DNA of 64,000 nt from Streptococcus ruminantium (GTDB taxonomy: Bacteria; Bacillota; Bacilli; Lactobacillales; Streptococcaceae): assembly GCF_003609975.1 (NCBI RefSeq), contig NZ_AP018400.1:1376501-1440500 (forward strand), given 5' to 3'. The notes beneath the pieces were generated by a model. The model saw only the letters and a program-made list of their open reading frames with translations, did not search any database and was not told the origin of the DNA. Below, piece after piece: positions 34,584 to 44,822 of this stretch. Position numbers and translations under genes: made by a program. Each line of letters opens with the position of its first letter. Within the stretch, counting starts at the first letter, position 1.

Positions 34584-35924
34584 CTATTCAGCAGCCAAGC
34601 GGTAGATAGCCTCTGCATAAATATCCATTGTTTTATATAGATCTGCTAGTGGCATGCGTTCATTTTCTTGGTGTTCTGTCTGCTCTGTATCAGGGAAACA
34701 AGCACCAAAGGCCACACAATTTGGCATGGTTCTAGCAAACGTTGCACCACCTGACGAAATTGGTTGGCTCGTCAAATCTCCAGTCTTATCCTGATAGACA
34801 GCCATGAGTGTAGAGACAAGTTCGCTATCTAATGGAACATAGAGAGCTGCTAGGTAATCATATTCTTCATAGGTCAAACCACATGCTTCTGCCTTAGCTT
34901 GCAGCGTCGAAACAAGCCAATCCTTATCTGTTGTGACAGGAATACGAATATCCAGACGGATTTCTGATCTCTTAGCACTGATAGTCAGTCCAGCAATATT
35001 GAAGCTGAGCGTACCTGATGGTGCGTCTGTCACATCCCCAAATAGCTTAAAGCCCGTTGCATCTTCACCGATAGCATGAACAATGAAATCCAGAGCTGGA
35101 TGACTCTCAAAGTGCTCCAAAGCTTTGGCTAAACGAACAATAGCATTAACACCTTCGGCAGCATCTTTTGCATGACGAGAAATTCCTAAAACTGTTATTT
35201 GATCATCCTTGGCTTCATAATCGAAACCTAGTTGATCTAGTTCAGCAATTACACCCGCTAATAAATGACCTGAATAACTAGCTTTTGCAGGTACCACATT
35301 ATAAGCAGTCCCCGCTTCAATATTGAGACAACTATGTCCTGGTCCATGTAACTTGGCTTGCAGTAAACCTTTTTCAGCATAGGTCAATGGGAAAGATGAA
35401 TCTGGAGCAAATCCCATGGTCGCTACTTCTTCTAGCTGATTATAGCGGTTCATACAACGCCATAGGGTTTCTTCATCTGTACCAAAAATAAAACGGATTC
35501 GTTTATCAAAGTGAACACCTGCATCCATTAGTGCCTTGACAGCAAATAAAGCCGCCATAGAAGGTCCTTTGTCATCTTGAACACCACGTCCAATAATATG
35601 ATCGCCTTGCACCACCGCTTCAAATGGTGGTGTTTTCCATTTGGTCACATCACCTGCAGGTACAACATCCAGATGACAGAGAACAGCTAACAGCTCTTCT
35701 CCCTGACCAATTTCAGCGTAGCCATAATAACCAGCAGGATCCAAATAGGTTTTAAAACCCATCTTCTCCGTCAAAGCTAGAGTATACTCCAAAACTTCCT
35801 GAATAGCTTGCCCAAATGGAGTATCTGCTTGGTGCTCATGCAAGACAGAAGGAAAGGCAACTAATTCCTGAATAGCTCGAACACATTCCTCTTGATGAGT
35901 TGATTGAATAAAACTTGTTCTCAT
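34584..35924 (-). CDS. M20-family dipeptidase of the arginine deiminase cluster
   Basis: Zinc peptidase, probably a Xaa-dipeptidase releasing arginine from peptides for the pathway. 446 residues: LLAVLCHLDVVPAGDVTKW near 80 (His and Asp ligands), HIIGRGVQDDKGPSMAALFA near 110 (bridging Asp), IFGTDEETLWRCM near 148 (catalytic Glu-Glu), SGGATFARTMPN near 393. Start 35924 follows AAAGGGG. Called arcT or arcH in related operons, names used inconsistently, so none is given. Confidence 0.88.
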   Translation of the reverse strand: MRTSFIQSTHQEECVRAIQELVAFPSVLHEHQADTPFGQAIQEVLEYTLALTEKMGFKTYLDPAGYYGYAEIGQGEELLAVLCHLDVVPAGDVTKWKTPPFEAVVQGDHIIGRGVQDDKGPSMAALFAVKALMDAGVHFDKRIRFIFGTDEETLWRCMNRYNQLEEVATMGFAPDSSFPLTYAEKGLLQAKLHGPGHSCLNIEAGTAYNVVPAKASYSGHLLAGVIAELDQLGFDYEAKDDQITVLGISRHAKDAAEGVNAIVRLAKALEHFESHPALDFIVHAIGEDATGFKLFGDVTDAPSGTLSFNIAGLTISAKRSEIRLDIRIPVTTDKDWLVSTLQAKAEACGLTYEEYDYLAALYVPLDSELVSTLMAVYQDKTGDLTSQPISSGGATFARTMPNCVAFGACFPDTEQTEHQENERMPLADLYKTMDIYAEAIYRLAAE

Positions 35925-36045
35925 TGTTTCCCCTTTCAATGTGGTGAAATACTATCAGCTTTAGGTATATCCATTCTATCATAAATAGAAAAACTGAGCT
36001 AGACACAATTTTAACCAAAGAAATCGATCTAACTCAGAATTTCAT

Positions 36046-37548
36046 TTAGAAGAATGTTGCAATAACCAAAATAGCGATGGAAGCAATCACAATACCTGCA
36101 ATCAATTTACCTACAAACTTGTACCAAGTACCAATTTCAACACGACCAAGTGCCAAAGCTCCCATTACGATACCTGATGTTGGAGCTACCAAGTTTAAAA
36201 CACCTGAAGCAGCTTGGAAGGCTGTAATAACCAAGTGAGCTGGTACATTGACAAATTCTCCAAGCGGTGCCATGATCCCCATGGATGCACCTGCAAGTCC
36301 TGATGAAGATGGAATCAAGAAGGACATTGGCAAATAGAAGAGATAAGTCAAGACAATAAAGATTTGAGATGACAAACCTTTCAACCCAACTTCACCCCAA
36401 TGAAGAATGGTTGCGGTAATCATACCATCGTTCATGATTACTTGGATACCACGTGCCACTGCACAAATCAAAGCTACGCTGAAAATATCAGCTGCACCGT
36501 TCATGAAAGCCTTAACCAAGCGCTCTTCGCTCATGCCATATACCAAACCTGCTACAATAGCTGCTACAGCAAAAAGCATTGCTCCTTCTGGGAAATACCA
36601 TGTACCGAGCGCAGCAGTTGATGAACCAATCACCTGACCGATGAATGGGAGAGCAACCAACCAATCTTTGAACTGTTTAAAAATGTTTATACCCAAGTCT
36701 CCCCAAGGGATGAAACTACAAATCATCAGAACAAAGGTCAAAACAAAGACCCAAAGAACACGCTTTTGCGCAGGCGTTAATTCTGCCTTCACTTCTTGAG
36801 TTGCTGCCACATTAAAGTGTGCCATATCTGCTTCACGTTGCTTGTAAACAAGAGACTTAGTTGGATCATTTTTTACTTTTTCAGCATAGTTTGCGACAAA
36901 GGCGATCCCCATTGCTAACATCACAACGAAGAAAATCAATCGCCAAATCATACCGTCTGCCACACTAACTCCGGCTGCATCAGCAGCGACAACTGTAGCA
37001 AATGGGTTTACAGTTGAAGCCAAGCAACCAATCTGCGAACCGAGCAAGATAATGGCCACACCAGTAATTGAGTCGAAACCAACAGCCATCATAACTGGGA
37101 CAATGAGTGGGAAGAAGGCCATGGTTTCTTCGCCCATACCATAGGTAGAACCACCCAACGCAAATAGGAACATAAGGACGTAAATCAACCATTTTTCACG
37201 ACCCTTGAACCGTTTTACGATAGAAGCAATCCCTACATCAAGTGCACCTGTTTCGTTGACAACGCCTAAAAAGGCACCAACCATCAGGATAAAGAAGGCA
37301 ACATCAATAGCTTTACTAGTTTCGCCATGTCCCAACATAGCGCGAATAGGAGCCATTAGTACATCCCAAATCCCTTGTTGATTTTGCTTAACCGCTTCAT
37401 AAGTTCCCGTAATAAACTTACCAGCCTCATCCTTCTGATACTGACCTGCTGGAATAATCCATGTCATAATTGCCATCACGGCAATAATGAGTATCAATAT
37501 AGTATAAGACGAAGGCAACTTAAAGCCTTTTTTCACTTTTTCGCTCAT
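36046..37548 (-). CDS. arcD: YfcC-family transporter, arginine/ornithine antiporter ArcD
   Basis: Imports arginine in exchange for ornithine (inferred from operon position). 500 residues, about twelve membrane segments; IPAGQYQKDEAGKFITGTYE near 32, GGSTYGMGEETMAFFPLIVP near 130 and SIGCLASTVNPFATVVA-type text near 173 are YfcC/DUF3360-like C4-dicarboxylate carrier features rather than those of Pseudomonas ArcD. This family is the usual ArcD of streptococci. AGGAGG precedes the ATG. Confidence 0.88.
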   Translation of the reverse strand: MSEKVKKGFKLPSSYTILILIIAVMAIMTWIIPAGQYQKDEAGKFITGTYEAVKQNQQGIWDVLMAPIRAMLGHGETSKAIDVAFFILMVGAFLGVVNETGALDVGIASIVKRFKGREKWLIYVLMFLFALGGSTYGMGEETMAFFPLIVPVMMAVGFDSITGVAIILLGSQIGCLASTVNPFATVVAADAAGVSVADGMIWRLIFFVVMLAMGIAFVANYAEKVKNDPTKSLVYKQREADMAHFNVAATQEVKAELTPAQKRVLWVFVLTFVLMICSFIPWGDLGINIFKQFKDWLVALPFIGQVIGSSTAALGTWYFPEGAMLFAVAAIVAGLVYGMSEERLVKAFMNGAADIFSVALICAVARGIQVIMNDGMITATILHWGEVGLKGLSSQIFIVLTYLFYLPMSFLIPSSSGLAGASMGIMAPLGEFVNVPAHLVITAFQAASGVLNLVAPTSGIVMGALALGRVEIGTWYKFVGKLIAGIVIASIAILVIATFF

Positions 37549-38052
37549 CGCAAAAAACCTCCTATAATATTTTTATAACCAATAATAATCCAAAACTGAT
37601 GAGAAAATAAAGTTCAAGCTAGTCTTCCCTACTTCCAATTCTTAAGTAGCAGGCTGGAAAACTCCGCCAGAATTTCTCACTCATCAAGATGAATCAACAC
37701 CTATCGTTTTGACTTTCAAAGAGAATTTATTTATTCTTTATTGCAAAGAAAGTTATATTCACAATAACCTAATCAAATATCCACCTAAAACCAAGAGATT
37801 ATGCATCTCTTCCAGTATTTTTAGACTTAATGACCACCAAAACCTGCTTCAGCAGTCCCAAGGACCGTTTCTTCTGCCACTTTCGAACTTTTAAACAGCA
37901 GGCTAAAAACACCGTTTTGATTATCAAAGAATATCATCCTGAAAACATTGCTTATAGATAGATACTTGATAGGAATTTGATGGGAAGAGGGAAAAGTATG
38001 AAACATGCTCAACTTTTTCCCTGCATCCATCAATAAAATAACCCGTCCAACT
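37549..38052. other. arcC-arcD intergenic region with an imperfect direct repeat
   Basis: No gene supported. Two similar segments of about 43 bases (37624-37666 and 37871-37913, both containing CAGCAGGCT or TAGCAGGCT) lie about 250 bases apart in the same orientation. An 87-codon frame (37827-38090) has no ribosome site and overlaps arcC. Confidence 0.45.
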
Positions 38053-39000
38053 TTACTGTTTGACAATGATTGTCCCACTGTCTGACTCAATCAATGCACC
38101 TAAGTTTTCTAGCGATGTAATAACTGCTTTTGATTCCGGTTTATTATTCACAAAAGCAATAGCTGCTTGAACTTTTGGCAACATAGAACCTGGCGCAAAT
38201 TGGTTTTGTTGGATATATTCCTCCAATTCAGCTACGGTTACTTTTTCTAATTTTTCCTGATCTGGCTTGTTGTAGTTAACAAAGACATAATCCACACCCG
38301 TCAATACGATAAACAAGTCAGCATCCACCAATTCAGCCAAACATTGAGAAGCGAAATCCTTATCAATAACCGCCTCAACACCTGAAAGAGTACCATCTTG
38401 TTCCTGCACAACTGGGATACCACCGCCCCCAGCAGCCACAACAACTTCCCCTGCATTGAGAAGGGTTCTGATAGTACCAATTTCTTTGATACCAACCGGC
38501 TTTGGCGAAGCCACAACCTTACGCCAACCACGACCTGCATCTTCTTTGAACGTTGCACCAGTCTTTTCGGCTTCTACCTTAGCCTCTTCTTCTGTATAGA
38601 ATGGACCGATTGGCTTCGATAAGTTCTCGAAAGCCGGATCATGCTTATCAACGATAACCTGAGTAATGATAGAAGCTACATTCTTATCTATACCTTCCTT
38701 TAGCAGCTCATTTTCCAGAGCATTTTGCAACCAGAAACCAATCGAACCTTCTGTCATTGCTACCAAGCTATCCAATGGAAAAGCTGGGTTTTTCTCTGAA
38801 TCGGCAGCAAGGTTTTGAAGAAGCAAATTCCCAACCTGAGGACCGTTTCCATGCGTGATAATTAAGTTGTCCCCATTTTTTATTAGTTTTACAAGATGCT
38901 TAGCTGTCTGTACCAAAGCTTCCTTCTGTGCTTGAGCCGATGGGTCAGAAGATAAGATAGCATTTCCTCCCAAGGCTACTACAATTTTTCGATTCGTCAT
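38053..39000 (-). CDS. arcC: Carbamate kinase
   Basis: Last step of the arginine deiminase pathway: carbamoyl phosphate plus ADP to ATP, CO2 and ammonia. 315 residues with [13 protein letters not shown] at the N-terminus, [13 protein letters not shown] near 50, VASPKPVGI near 160, AAGGGGIPV near 195 and [18 protein letters not shown] near 225, all amino-acid-kinase family motifs. Ribosome site is weak and distant (GAGG about 16 bases up). Confidence 0.97.
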   Translation of the reverse strand: MTNRKIVVALGGNAILSSDPSAQAQKEALVQTAKHLVKLIKNGDNLIITHGNGPQVGNLLLQNLAADSEKNPAFPLDSLVAMTEGSIGFWLQNALENELLKEGIDKNVASIITQVIVDKHDPAFENLSKPIGPFYTEEEAKVEAEKTGATFKEDAGRGWRKVVASPKPVGIKEIGTIRTLLNAGEVVVAAGGGGIPVVQEQDGTLSGVEAVIDKDFASQCLAELVDADLFIVLTGVDYVFVNYNKPDQEKLEKVTVAELEEYIQQNQFAPGSMLPKVQAAIAFVNNKPESKAVITSLENLGALIESDSGTIIVKQ

Positions 39001-39056
39001 ATTCTTAGATCTCGCCTCACTTTCGTATAACAGAAATCGTTTTCATTTCTCTCCAT

Positions 39057-39080
39057 AAAAAGGGGCTGATCCCAGCCCCC
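39057..39080 (-). terminator. Terminator between arcB and arcC
   Basis: On the minus strand GGGGCTG / CAGCCCC stem with a 4-base loop and five T. Within the operon it would lower arcC-arcD expression relative to arcA-arcB. Confidence 0.85.
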
Positions 39081-39107
39081 GGAGGTTGCGATTTCATTCA
39101 GTAGTTT

Positions 39108-40121
39108 TTAAACACGTGGTACAAACGGATCACCCAATGTTGCAGCCATCACTGCTTTGATAGTGTGCATACGGTTTTCAGCTTGGTCGAAGTGGCGTGC
39201 ATACTTGCTACGGAACACTTCATCTGTCACTTCCATTTCTTCTACACCGAATTTTTCAGCAACATCTTTACCGTAAACTGTATTGGTATCATGGAAAGCT
39301 GGTAGGCAGTGCAAGAAGATGAGATCTTCGTTCTCTGCTTTTTTCACCAACTCCATATTGACTTGGTAAGGTTTCAAAAGGGCAACACGTTCTGCAAATT
39401 TATCTTCCTCACCCATTGATACCCAAACATCTGTATAAAGAACATCTGCTCCTTTAACAGCCTCATCTGCATTATCCGTGATAAGAACACGCGCACCAGA
39501 TTCTTTAGCGAAGCCTTTTGCTAGTTCAACGACTTCTTCTTCTGGGAAGAGTTCTTTTGGTGAGAAGATGTGGACATTAACACCAAGAATAGCACCAGTT
39601 ACCAATAGTGAATTAGCAACATTATTGCGTCCATCACCACAATAAACCAAAGTCAATCCTTCAAGTTTGCCAAAGTTTTCTTTGACAGTTAAGTAGTCTG
39701 CCAACATTTGAGTTGGATGCCACGCATCGGTCAATCCATTCCATACAGGTACACCTGAGAACTCCGCCAATTCTTCTACCATTTTTTGGCTGAAACCGCG
39801 GAACTCAATACCATCAAACATCCGTCCCAGTACTTTAGCAGTATCTTCTGTAGATTCTTTTTTGCCAAGTTGAATATCATTGGCACCAAGATATTCAGGG
39901 TGAGCACCCAAATCAATAGAAGCTACCGTGAAAGCTGCACGAGTACGTGTTGATGTTTTTTCAAACAAGAGCGCAATATTTTTTCCTTCCAAATAGCGAT
40001 GCGGAATATTACGCTTCTTCAAATCTTTCAAATGCGCTGAAAAATCAATCAACCATTCCAATTCTGCACGAGTGAAATCCTTCTCCGCTAAAAAATGTCT
40101 GCCTTTAAAAATGTTTGTCAT
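39108..40121 (-). CDS. arcB: Ornithine carbamoyltransferase, catabolic
   Basis: Splits citrulline to ornithine and carbamoyl phosphate. 337 residues: [15 protein letters not shown] near 56 binds carbamoyl phosphate, [16 protein letters not shown] near 131 binds the amino acid, and [12 protein letters not shown] near 270 carries the catalytic Cys. Start 40121 follows GGAG. Confidence 0.97.
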   Translation of the reverse strand: MTNIFKGRHFLAEKDFTRAELEWLIDFSAHLKDLKKRNIPHRYLEGKNIALLFEKTSTRTRAAFTVASIDLGAHPEYLGANDIQLGKKESTEDTAKVLGRMFDGIEFRGFSQKMVEELAEFSGVPVWNGLTDAWHPTQMLADYLTVKENFGKLEGLTLVYCGDGRNNVANSLLVTGAILGVNVHIFSPKELFPEEEVVELAKGFAKESGARVLITDNADEAVKGADVLYTDVWVSMGEEDKFAERVALLKPYQVNMELVKKAENEDLIFLHCLPAFHDTNTVYGKDVAEKFGVEEMEVTDEVFRSKYARHFDQAENRMHTIKAVMAATLGDPFVPRV

Positions 40122-40144
40122 TGCTTCTTCTCCTAATTTTATTT

Positions 40145-40591
40145 CTATGTAATTGTTTTCGTCAGTGTTTGGCACCATTCCCCATCCTCTTGATAGATGT
40201 CCGATGTTGCCTGATAACCTAAGGACTCATAAAATGACTTAGCTGTCAACTCCGAATGAATCAGCAGCTGATGGATGCCAACTTCAAGAGCATAATCTTC
40301 CAAAGCTCGGATAATTTTTGAAGCATAGCCATTGCCCCTGTATTTTTTAAGTGTAGCAATTCGAGTTAACCTTGCTTGCCCTTGTCCAATCGGAAGAAAG
40401 CGTCCAGTTGAGACCGGCTTTCGATCAAGATACAGGTTTGCATATACCCGACCTTTCTCATCATGCCGGTCAAATTCATCCTCTTTCGCAATATTTCGTT
40501 CAAGAACAAAGACCCTATAGCGTACGTATAACGCACTTGCTCGTTCCCAAGGTTCCGAACCAATACAAAGCAGTTCTCGAGTCTTCATCAT
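40145..40591 (-). CDS. GNAT-family N-acetyltransferase inside the arc operon
   Basis: 148 residues. The acetyl-CoA-binding stretch [20 protein letters not shown] is clear near residue 75, followed by [20 protein letters not shown], a motif order typical of ElaA-like GNAT proteins. The ATG shares one base with the arcA stop (TAATG), so translation is coupled. Its substrate is unknown; location suggests an amino acid or peptide of the arginine pathway. Confidence 0.88.
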   Translation of the reverse strand: MMKTRELLCIGSEPWERASALYVRYRVFVLERNIAKEDEFDRHDEKGRVYANLYLDRKPVSTGRFLPIGQGQARLTRIATLKKYRGNGYASKIIRALEDYALEVGIHQLLIHSELTAKSFYESLGYQATSDIYQEDGEWCQTLTKTIT

Positions 40592-41820
40592 TAAACTTCT
40601 TCACGTTCAAATGGCATTGACATACAACGTGGTCCACCACGACCGCGAACCAACTCACTACCACCAATCTTAATCAAGCGAAGTCCTTTAGATTCTAAGA
40701 TAGCGTTAGTAATAGTGTTACGCTTGTAAACAACTACAACACCCGGTGCAATCGTTAACGTATTTGAACCATCATTCCATTGTTCACGACCAGCAGCAAC
40801 CATATCACCGCCACCACAACGAATCAATTCCACTTTTTCAAGACCAAGGTTTGTAGCAAGTAATTCTGCCAAGTCACCATGTTCTTCTTCAATATGGAGC
40901 ATCTCATTTTCATAAGTGACAGAATAAACCCGTAAATCCCCTTCAATTTCTGGGTGAATCGTAAACTTATCATAGTCAACCATTGTGAACACTGTATCCA
41001 AGTGCATGAATTTACGATTATTAGCAAACTCAAAAGCTAGCACCTTCTTGAAGCCCACATTTTGCTCGAAGATATTTACTAAAAGTTTTTCAATAGATGC
41101 TGCGTCCGTACGTTGTGAAATCCCTACAGCCAAAACATCCCTTGAAAGAACCAGCTCATCACCACCTTCGATACGGGTTGTTTCTTCACGGTCATAAACC
41201 AGCGGTACTTTTCCACCATATTCTGGATGGTAAGTAAAGATGTATTTGCCATACAAGGTTTCCCGATTACGTGTTTCGGAGTACATGTGATTCAGTGAAA
41301 CAGCATTACCGATTGTAGCAAATGGATCCCGTGTGAAGTAAAGGTTTGGCATTGGATCTATTGCAAATGGGTAGGAGGATTCGACCAAATCTGTCAAACC
41401 TTTTTCTTCAGCAGGGATGTCTGGCAATTCTGCCTTTTGAACACCAGCCATTGTTTTTTCAACCAGTTCTTGATTGTCTTCAATAGCCATCAATAACTGA
41501 CGAATCGCTTTCTTAGTTGCTCGACCACGGATATTTGCTTCATCCAAGTACTCATTGATAAATTGCTCACGAACCTCAGGTGTAATGAGTGATTCAGCAG
41601 CTAATTTTTCTAAGTAAAGCACCTCAACCCCTTCATCACGAAGAGCTTGAGCAAATGCATCGTGTTCTTTTTGTGCATCTTCCAAGAAAGGAATATCATC
41701 AAAAAGCAAGCGCTCCAAGTAATCAGGCATCAGGTTTTCAATTTCCTTACCCGGTCTATGCAACATAACTTTTTTTAACTTACCAATTTCTGAAAATACA
41801 TGAATAGGATGGTTAGACAT
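40591..41820 (-). CDS. arcA: Arginine deiminase
   Basis: First step of the pathway: arginine to citrulline and ammonia, giving acid resistance. 409 residues: [20 protein letters not shown] near 155, [20 protein letters not shown] near 215, [15 protein letters not shown] near 270 (catalytic His/Asp) and [16 protein letters not shown] at the C-terminus (nucleophilic Cys). Start 41820 follows AAAGGAG. First gene of the arc operon. Confidence 0.98.
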   Translation of the reverse strand: MSNHPIHVFSEIGKLKKVMLHRPGKEIENLMPDYLERLLFDDIPFLEDAQKEHDAFAQALRDEGVEVLYLEKLAAESLITPEVREQFINEYLDEANIRGRATKKAIRQLLMAIEDNQELVEKTMAGVQKAELPDIPAEEKGLTDLVESSYPFAIDPMPNLYFTRDPFATIGNAVSLNHMYSETRNRETLYGKYIFTYHPEYGGKVPLVYDREETTRIEGGDELVLSRDVLAVGISQRTDAASIEKLLVNIFEQNVGFKKVLAFEFANNRKFMHLDTVFTMVDYDKFTIHPEIEGDLRVYSVTYENEMLHIEEEHGDLAELLATNLGLEKVELIRCGGGDMVAAGREQWNDGSNTLTIAPGVVVVYKRNTITNAILESKGLRLIKIGGSELVRGRGGPRCMSMPFEREEV

Positions 41821-41894
41821 CTTCTGTTCTCCTTTTAGATTTATAACATGATTTAGGAACGACAAGAGACCGTACGCTTTCCCATCTCGTCTCC

Positions 41895-41922
41895 TATTTA
41901 CACCCCTAGTCTAACAAAGCAA
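41895..41922 (-). promoter_or_regulatory. Probable arcA promoter
   Basis: On the minus strand TTGCTT (41917-41922), 16 bases, TAAATA (41895-41900) preceded by TG. Leader about 65 bases. Confidence 0.45.
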
Positions 41923-41935
41923 GGAGTAAAAAACT

Positions 41936-41949
41936 TGAAAACGTTCACA
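41936..41949 (-). promoter_or_regulatory. CcpA cre site upstream of arcA
   Basis: Plus-strand TGAAAACGTTCACA matches TGWNANCGNTNWCA at every fixed position. Catabolite control of the arc operon by CcpA is established in streptococci. Confidence 0.8.
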
Positions 41950-41956
41950 TTTGTTT

Positions 41957-41972
41957 TGAGAAATCCTTCACA
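41957..41972 (-). promoter_or_regulatory. CRP/FNR-like site, candidate FlpS target
   Basis: On the minus strand TGTGAAGGATTTCTCA: TGTGA-N6-TCTCA, one mismatch to the CRP consensus TGTGA-N6-TCACA. Centre is about 77 bases before the expected arcA start of transcription, suited to activation. FlpS, encoded next door, activates arc in S. suis. Confidence 0.45.
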
Positions 41973-42065
41973 TTTTTAAGCCTAATTATGGGTAAATATC
42001 GATAATATCGACTATAATCTGCATATTTCTCTCCAATATATCATTAGATGAATTTTTATTTTTTG

Positions 42066-42100
42066 TAAAAAAATAACAGAAACTTCAATGAGTCTCTGTT
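42066..42100 (-). terminator. Terminator of flpS
   Basis: On the minus strand AACAGAGACT / AGTTTCTGTT stem (one G-U) then seven T; it overlaps the last five codons of flpS. Confidence 0.8.
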
Positions 42101-42780
42101 AAATTTTCTAAAAAATAATCAATATCCAGATAGGTTAATTGTTTATGACTGTAGGCAATCTTTTCATCCTGTTTCAGCTGCTTGAGAACATGGCTAACTG
42201 TTTCTCTAGTCGTAGCCGCTAAGCGTGAAATTTCTTGAATATGGATTTCAAACGGTAGAGTAGCCTGACTATCCCTTTGACACATATCCCAATAAAGAAG
42301 AGCTAGTGCCTGAACAACCCTATCTGATGCCTTGGCGCGCATCGCGTTTCGCAATCGTAACTCCTGAAAACTAAGAATTCTGGATAATTTCTGACAAATA
42401 TAAACCAACTGACGAGGGTTTACTCTAGATATACTTTCAAACAAGGCCATCGGCACGATAAAGCACTCTAAATCCGTTATGGCTATGGCCGTATAGTGAT
42501 AGGGTTTGTCTTGAAATATATCTCCAAAAGGAAAAGCACCACCCTGCCGAATATAATCTAAATAAGTAAAGCTATCTGTTTCATCGTACTGCTCAATCCG
42601 AACATATCCTTGATACAATACAAATAAATAGTCTCTGGAGTCTTCCGCATAAAAAAAGATTTGTCCTTTAGGAATCTTTCGAAAACGAATATGCTTAGCT
42701 AACTGGTCAAAACTATCACGTGTTAACCGCTCAAAGGCTGGATGTTTTCTTAGATAATCATATTGTTCATTGCTTATCAT
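42085..42780 (-). CDS. flpS: FNR-like regulator of the arginine deiminase operon
   Basis: CRP/FNR-family activator. 231 residues: N-terminal cyclic-nucleotide-fold sensor (KGQIFFYAEDSRDYLFVLYQ, GGAFPFGDIFQ) and C-terminal winged helix with IQEISRLAATTRETVSHVLK. In S. suis the homologous FlpS next to arcA is an oxygen-sensing activator of the operon. Start 42780 is chosen because AAAGGA is 6 bases upstream; the ATG at 42786 touches it. Confidence 0.9.
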   Translation of the reverse strand: MISNEQYDYLRKHPAFERLTRDSFDQLAKHIRFRKIPKGQIFFYAEDSRDYLFVLYQGYVRIEQYDETDSFTYLDYIRQGGAFPFGDIFQDKPYHYTAIAITDLECFIVPMALFESISRVNPRQLVYICQKLSRILSFQELRLRNAMRAKASDRVVQALALLYWDMCQRDSQATLPFEIHIQEISRLAATTRETVSHVLKQLKQDEKIAYSHKQLTYLDIDYFLENLTETH

Positions 42781-42939
42781 CAACATTCCTTTCCAGTTGG
42801 GTATCCCTTATCCATTCTAACATATATCCGCTCACAAAGCTAATCATGACTAGAAAAAGCCTCTCCATCTCCTAGAAACCTATCTCAAAAACCAATTCAC
42901 AAGGCTAGTTCACAACAAGTGACTACCTTTATTGCTTTA

Positions 42940-43851
42940 CTACAACTCATCTGCAATCTGATTGATTTTCCGCAAACGGTGATTAACCCCACTTTTGGTA
43001 ATGGGATTGCTCAAGCTATCGGCCAACTGCTGGATGGAATAATCAGGGTGCAGGATCCGTAACTGGGCAATTTCTTGTAAGTCACCCGATAACTGATCCA
43101 AACCAATGGTTTCCATAATTTTGATAATATTGTTTATCGTTTTCATGCTGGCATGAACTGTTTTGGCTATATTTGCTGCCTCTGCATTGGTTGTCCGATT
43201 CAAATCATTTCGAGCTTCACGAAGTAATTTGACATTTTCAAATTCGATTTTGGCCTCTTCTGCTCCAATCACCAGAAGAAAATCCATAATATCTTCAGCC
43301 CGTTGTAGATAGGTAATTGTCCCTTTACTTCGCTCAATTACCTTAGCATCCAGCAGGAATTTCTGCATGAGATTCGCTAAATCATGAGCATGATCACTAT
43401 AGACAGAAGCAATTTCTAGTTGATACTTTCCTTTTTCAGGATCCTTTACAGATCCACTTGCCAGAAAGGCCCCACGCAAATAGGCTTGACTCCAAGCATC
43501 ATTTTCTAAAACCAAGGGAGAGATTCCTGTCTCCAGTCCAAAGAAACTATCCGCCAAATGCAAATCATTTAAAATATCAGTAACCCCATCCTCTACTAAA
43601 ACGGCATAGACTCGGTTCTTCTTAAGATTGGGCTTTTGATGGTGATGGATTTCCGCTTTGATCTGATAGAAATACAACAACAACTCATAAATATGACGAG
43701 CAATCTTGGCATTTTCTGTACTGATGGATAATGTCAAACCAGACGAGGCCAAACCTAAACTGCCAGACAGCTTGATGATAGCCGATAGTTCACTCTTATT
43801 TTGACTGGACTGACTCAGCAGTTCCTCTTTTACCTGTACTGTAAAACTCAT
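42940..43851 (-). CDS. whiA: DNA-binding protein WhiA
   Basis: 303 residues: an N-terminal LAGLIDADG-like domain ([20 protein letters not shown]) and a C-terminal helix-turn-helix ([35 protein letters not shown]). Involved in cell division and growth control in Firmicutes. Last gene of the rapZ-yvcK-whiA trio, overlapping yvcK by 4 bases. Confidence 0.95.
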   Translation of the reverse strand: MSFTVQVKEELLSQSSQNKSELSAIIKLSGSLGLASSGLTLSISTENAKIARHIYELLLYFYQIKAEIHHHQKPNLKKNRVYAVLVEDGVTDILNDLHLADSFFGLETGISPLVLENDAWSQAYLRGAFLASGSVKDPEKGKYQLEIASVYSDHAHDLANLMQKFLLDAKVIERSKGTITYLQRAEDIMDFLLVIGAEEAKIEFENVKLLREARNDLNRTTNAEAANIAKTVHASMKTINNIIKIMETIGLDQLSGDLQEIAQLRILHPDYSIQQLADSLSNPITKSGVNHRLRKINQIADEL

Positions 43852-44822
43852 GACCGCACCTGCAAAATCTTGAGCAACTCTTCTACCACCAAATCACCAT
43901 CATGAAACGCTCCGCCATTTTCCAACCGTAAAAAATCTGAAGAGATGACGCGACCAGCCTGCTCTTGCAAGCCAGCAAAGTCATGCTTAACCTGCACCAA
44001 ATACTCATCAAACTGATTGGTATTCATATAATCTTGCGGAACAGGTTCAATATTCACTAAAACCGTATCAATAAATTTTTCTGCTAAATGGGCATTGAGA
44101 ACCGCAACATGATCCGCATCCGAGAAAAATTCTGTTTCTCCACGCTGGGTCATGATATTGCAAACATAGGTCACCTCTGCCTTTGTTTCTTTGAGGGCCT
44201 TCCCAATATCTGAAATCATGAGGTTGGGCAAGATAGAGGTAAAAAGCGAGCCGGGACCTAGAACGATCATATCACTATTCATAATTGTTTCGACAACCTG
44301 ACGACTTGCCTTTGGCTCATCATCATTGTAGGAATTTGTCACATAGACATGACCAATCATACCCTTGTGTTTAGCAATTTTGCTTTCACCAGACACCTCT
44401 GTCCCATCTGTAAAGACTGCATGTAGTGTTAAAGCCTGTTCGCTTGAGGGATAGATTCTCCCTGTTGTATGGAAAAAACGAGTTAGCAGACGCATAGCAT
44501 TGTAGGTTGACCCTTGCATCTCAGAAATCCCTGCAATAATAAGATTCCCAAGCGGATGACCTGCTAAGGGACCATCTGAATCTGCAAAACGGTACTGAAA
44601 AATCTGCTCATAGAGTTTAGGCATATCAGACATGGCTAAAAGAACATTGCGCAAATCTCCCGGCGGTGTCACCTGCAAGGCCTGACGGATCTCTCCAGAT
44701 GAACCACCATCATCTGCCACCGTCACAATAGCTGTAATATCCACATCCTTATCCCGCAAACTCTTCAAAATGACTGGGATTCCCGTTCCACCACCGATGA
44801 CTGTTATCTTTGGCTTTCTCAT
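43848..44822 (-). CDS. yvcK: YvcK/GlmR-family gluconeogenesis and cell wall factor
   Basis: CofD-like protein that binds UDP-GlcNAc and directs carbon to peptidoglycan. 324 residues; [20 protein letters not shown] at the start is the Rossmann loop, then [14 protein letters not shown] and [12 protein letters not shown], and [15 protein letters not shown] near 190. Overlaps both neighbours by 4 bases. Confidence 0.95.
   Translation of the reverse strand: MRKPKITVIGGGTGIPVILKSLRDKDVDITAIVTVADDGGSSGEIRQALQVTPPGDLRNVLLAMSDMPKLYEQIFQYRFADSDGPLAGHPLGNLIIAGISEMQGSTYNAMRLLTRFFHTTGRIYPSSEQALTLHAVFTDGTEVSGESKIAKHKGMIGHVYVTNSYNDDEPKASRQVVETIMNSDMIVLGPGSLFTSILPNLMISDIGKALKETKAEVTYVCNIMTQRGETEFFSDADHVAVLNAHLAEKFIDTVLVNIEPVPQDYMNTNQFDEYLVQVKHDFAGLQEQAGRVISSDFLRLENGGAFHDGDLVVEELLKILQVRS

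Noticed and set aside
37827..38090. 87-codon minus-strand frame between arcC and arcD
   Set aside because: Overlaps arcC, no ribosome site, contains the direct repeat instead.
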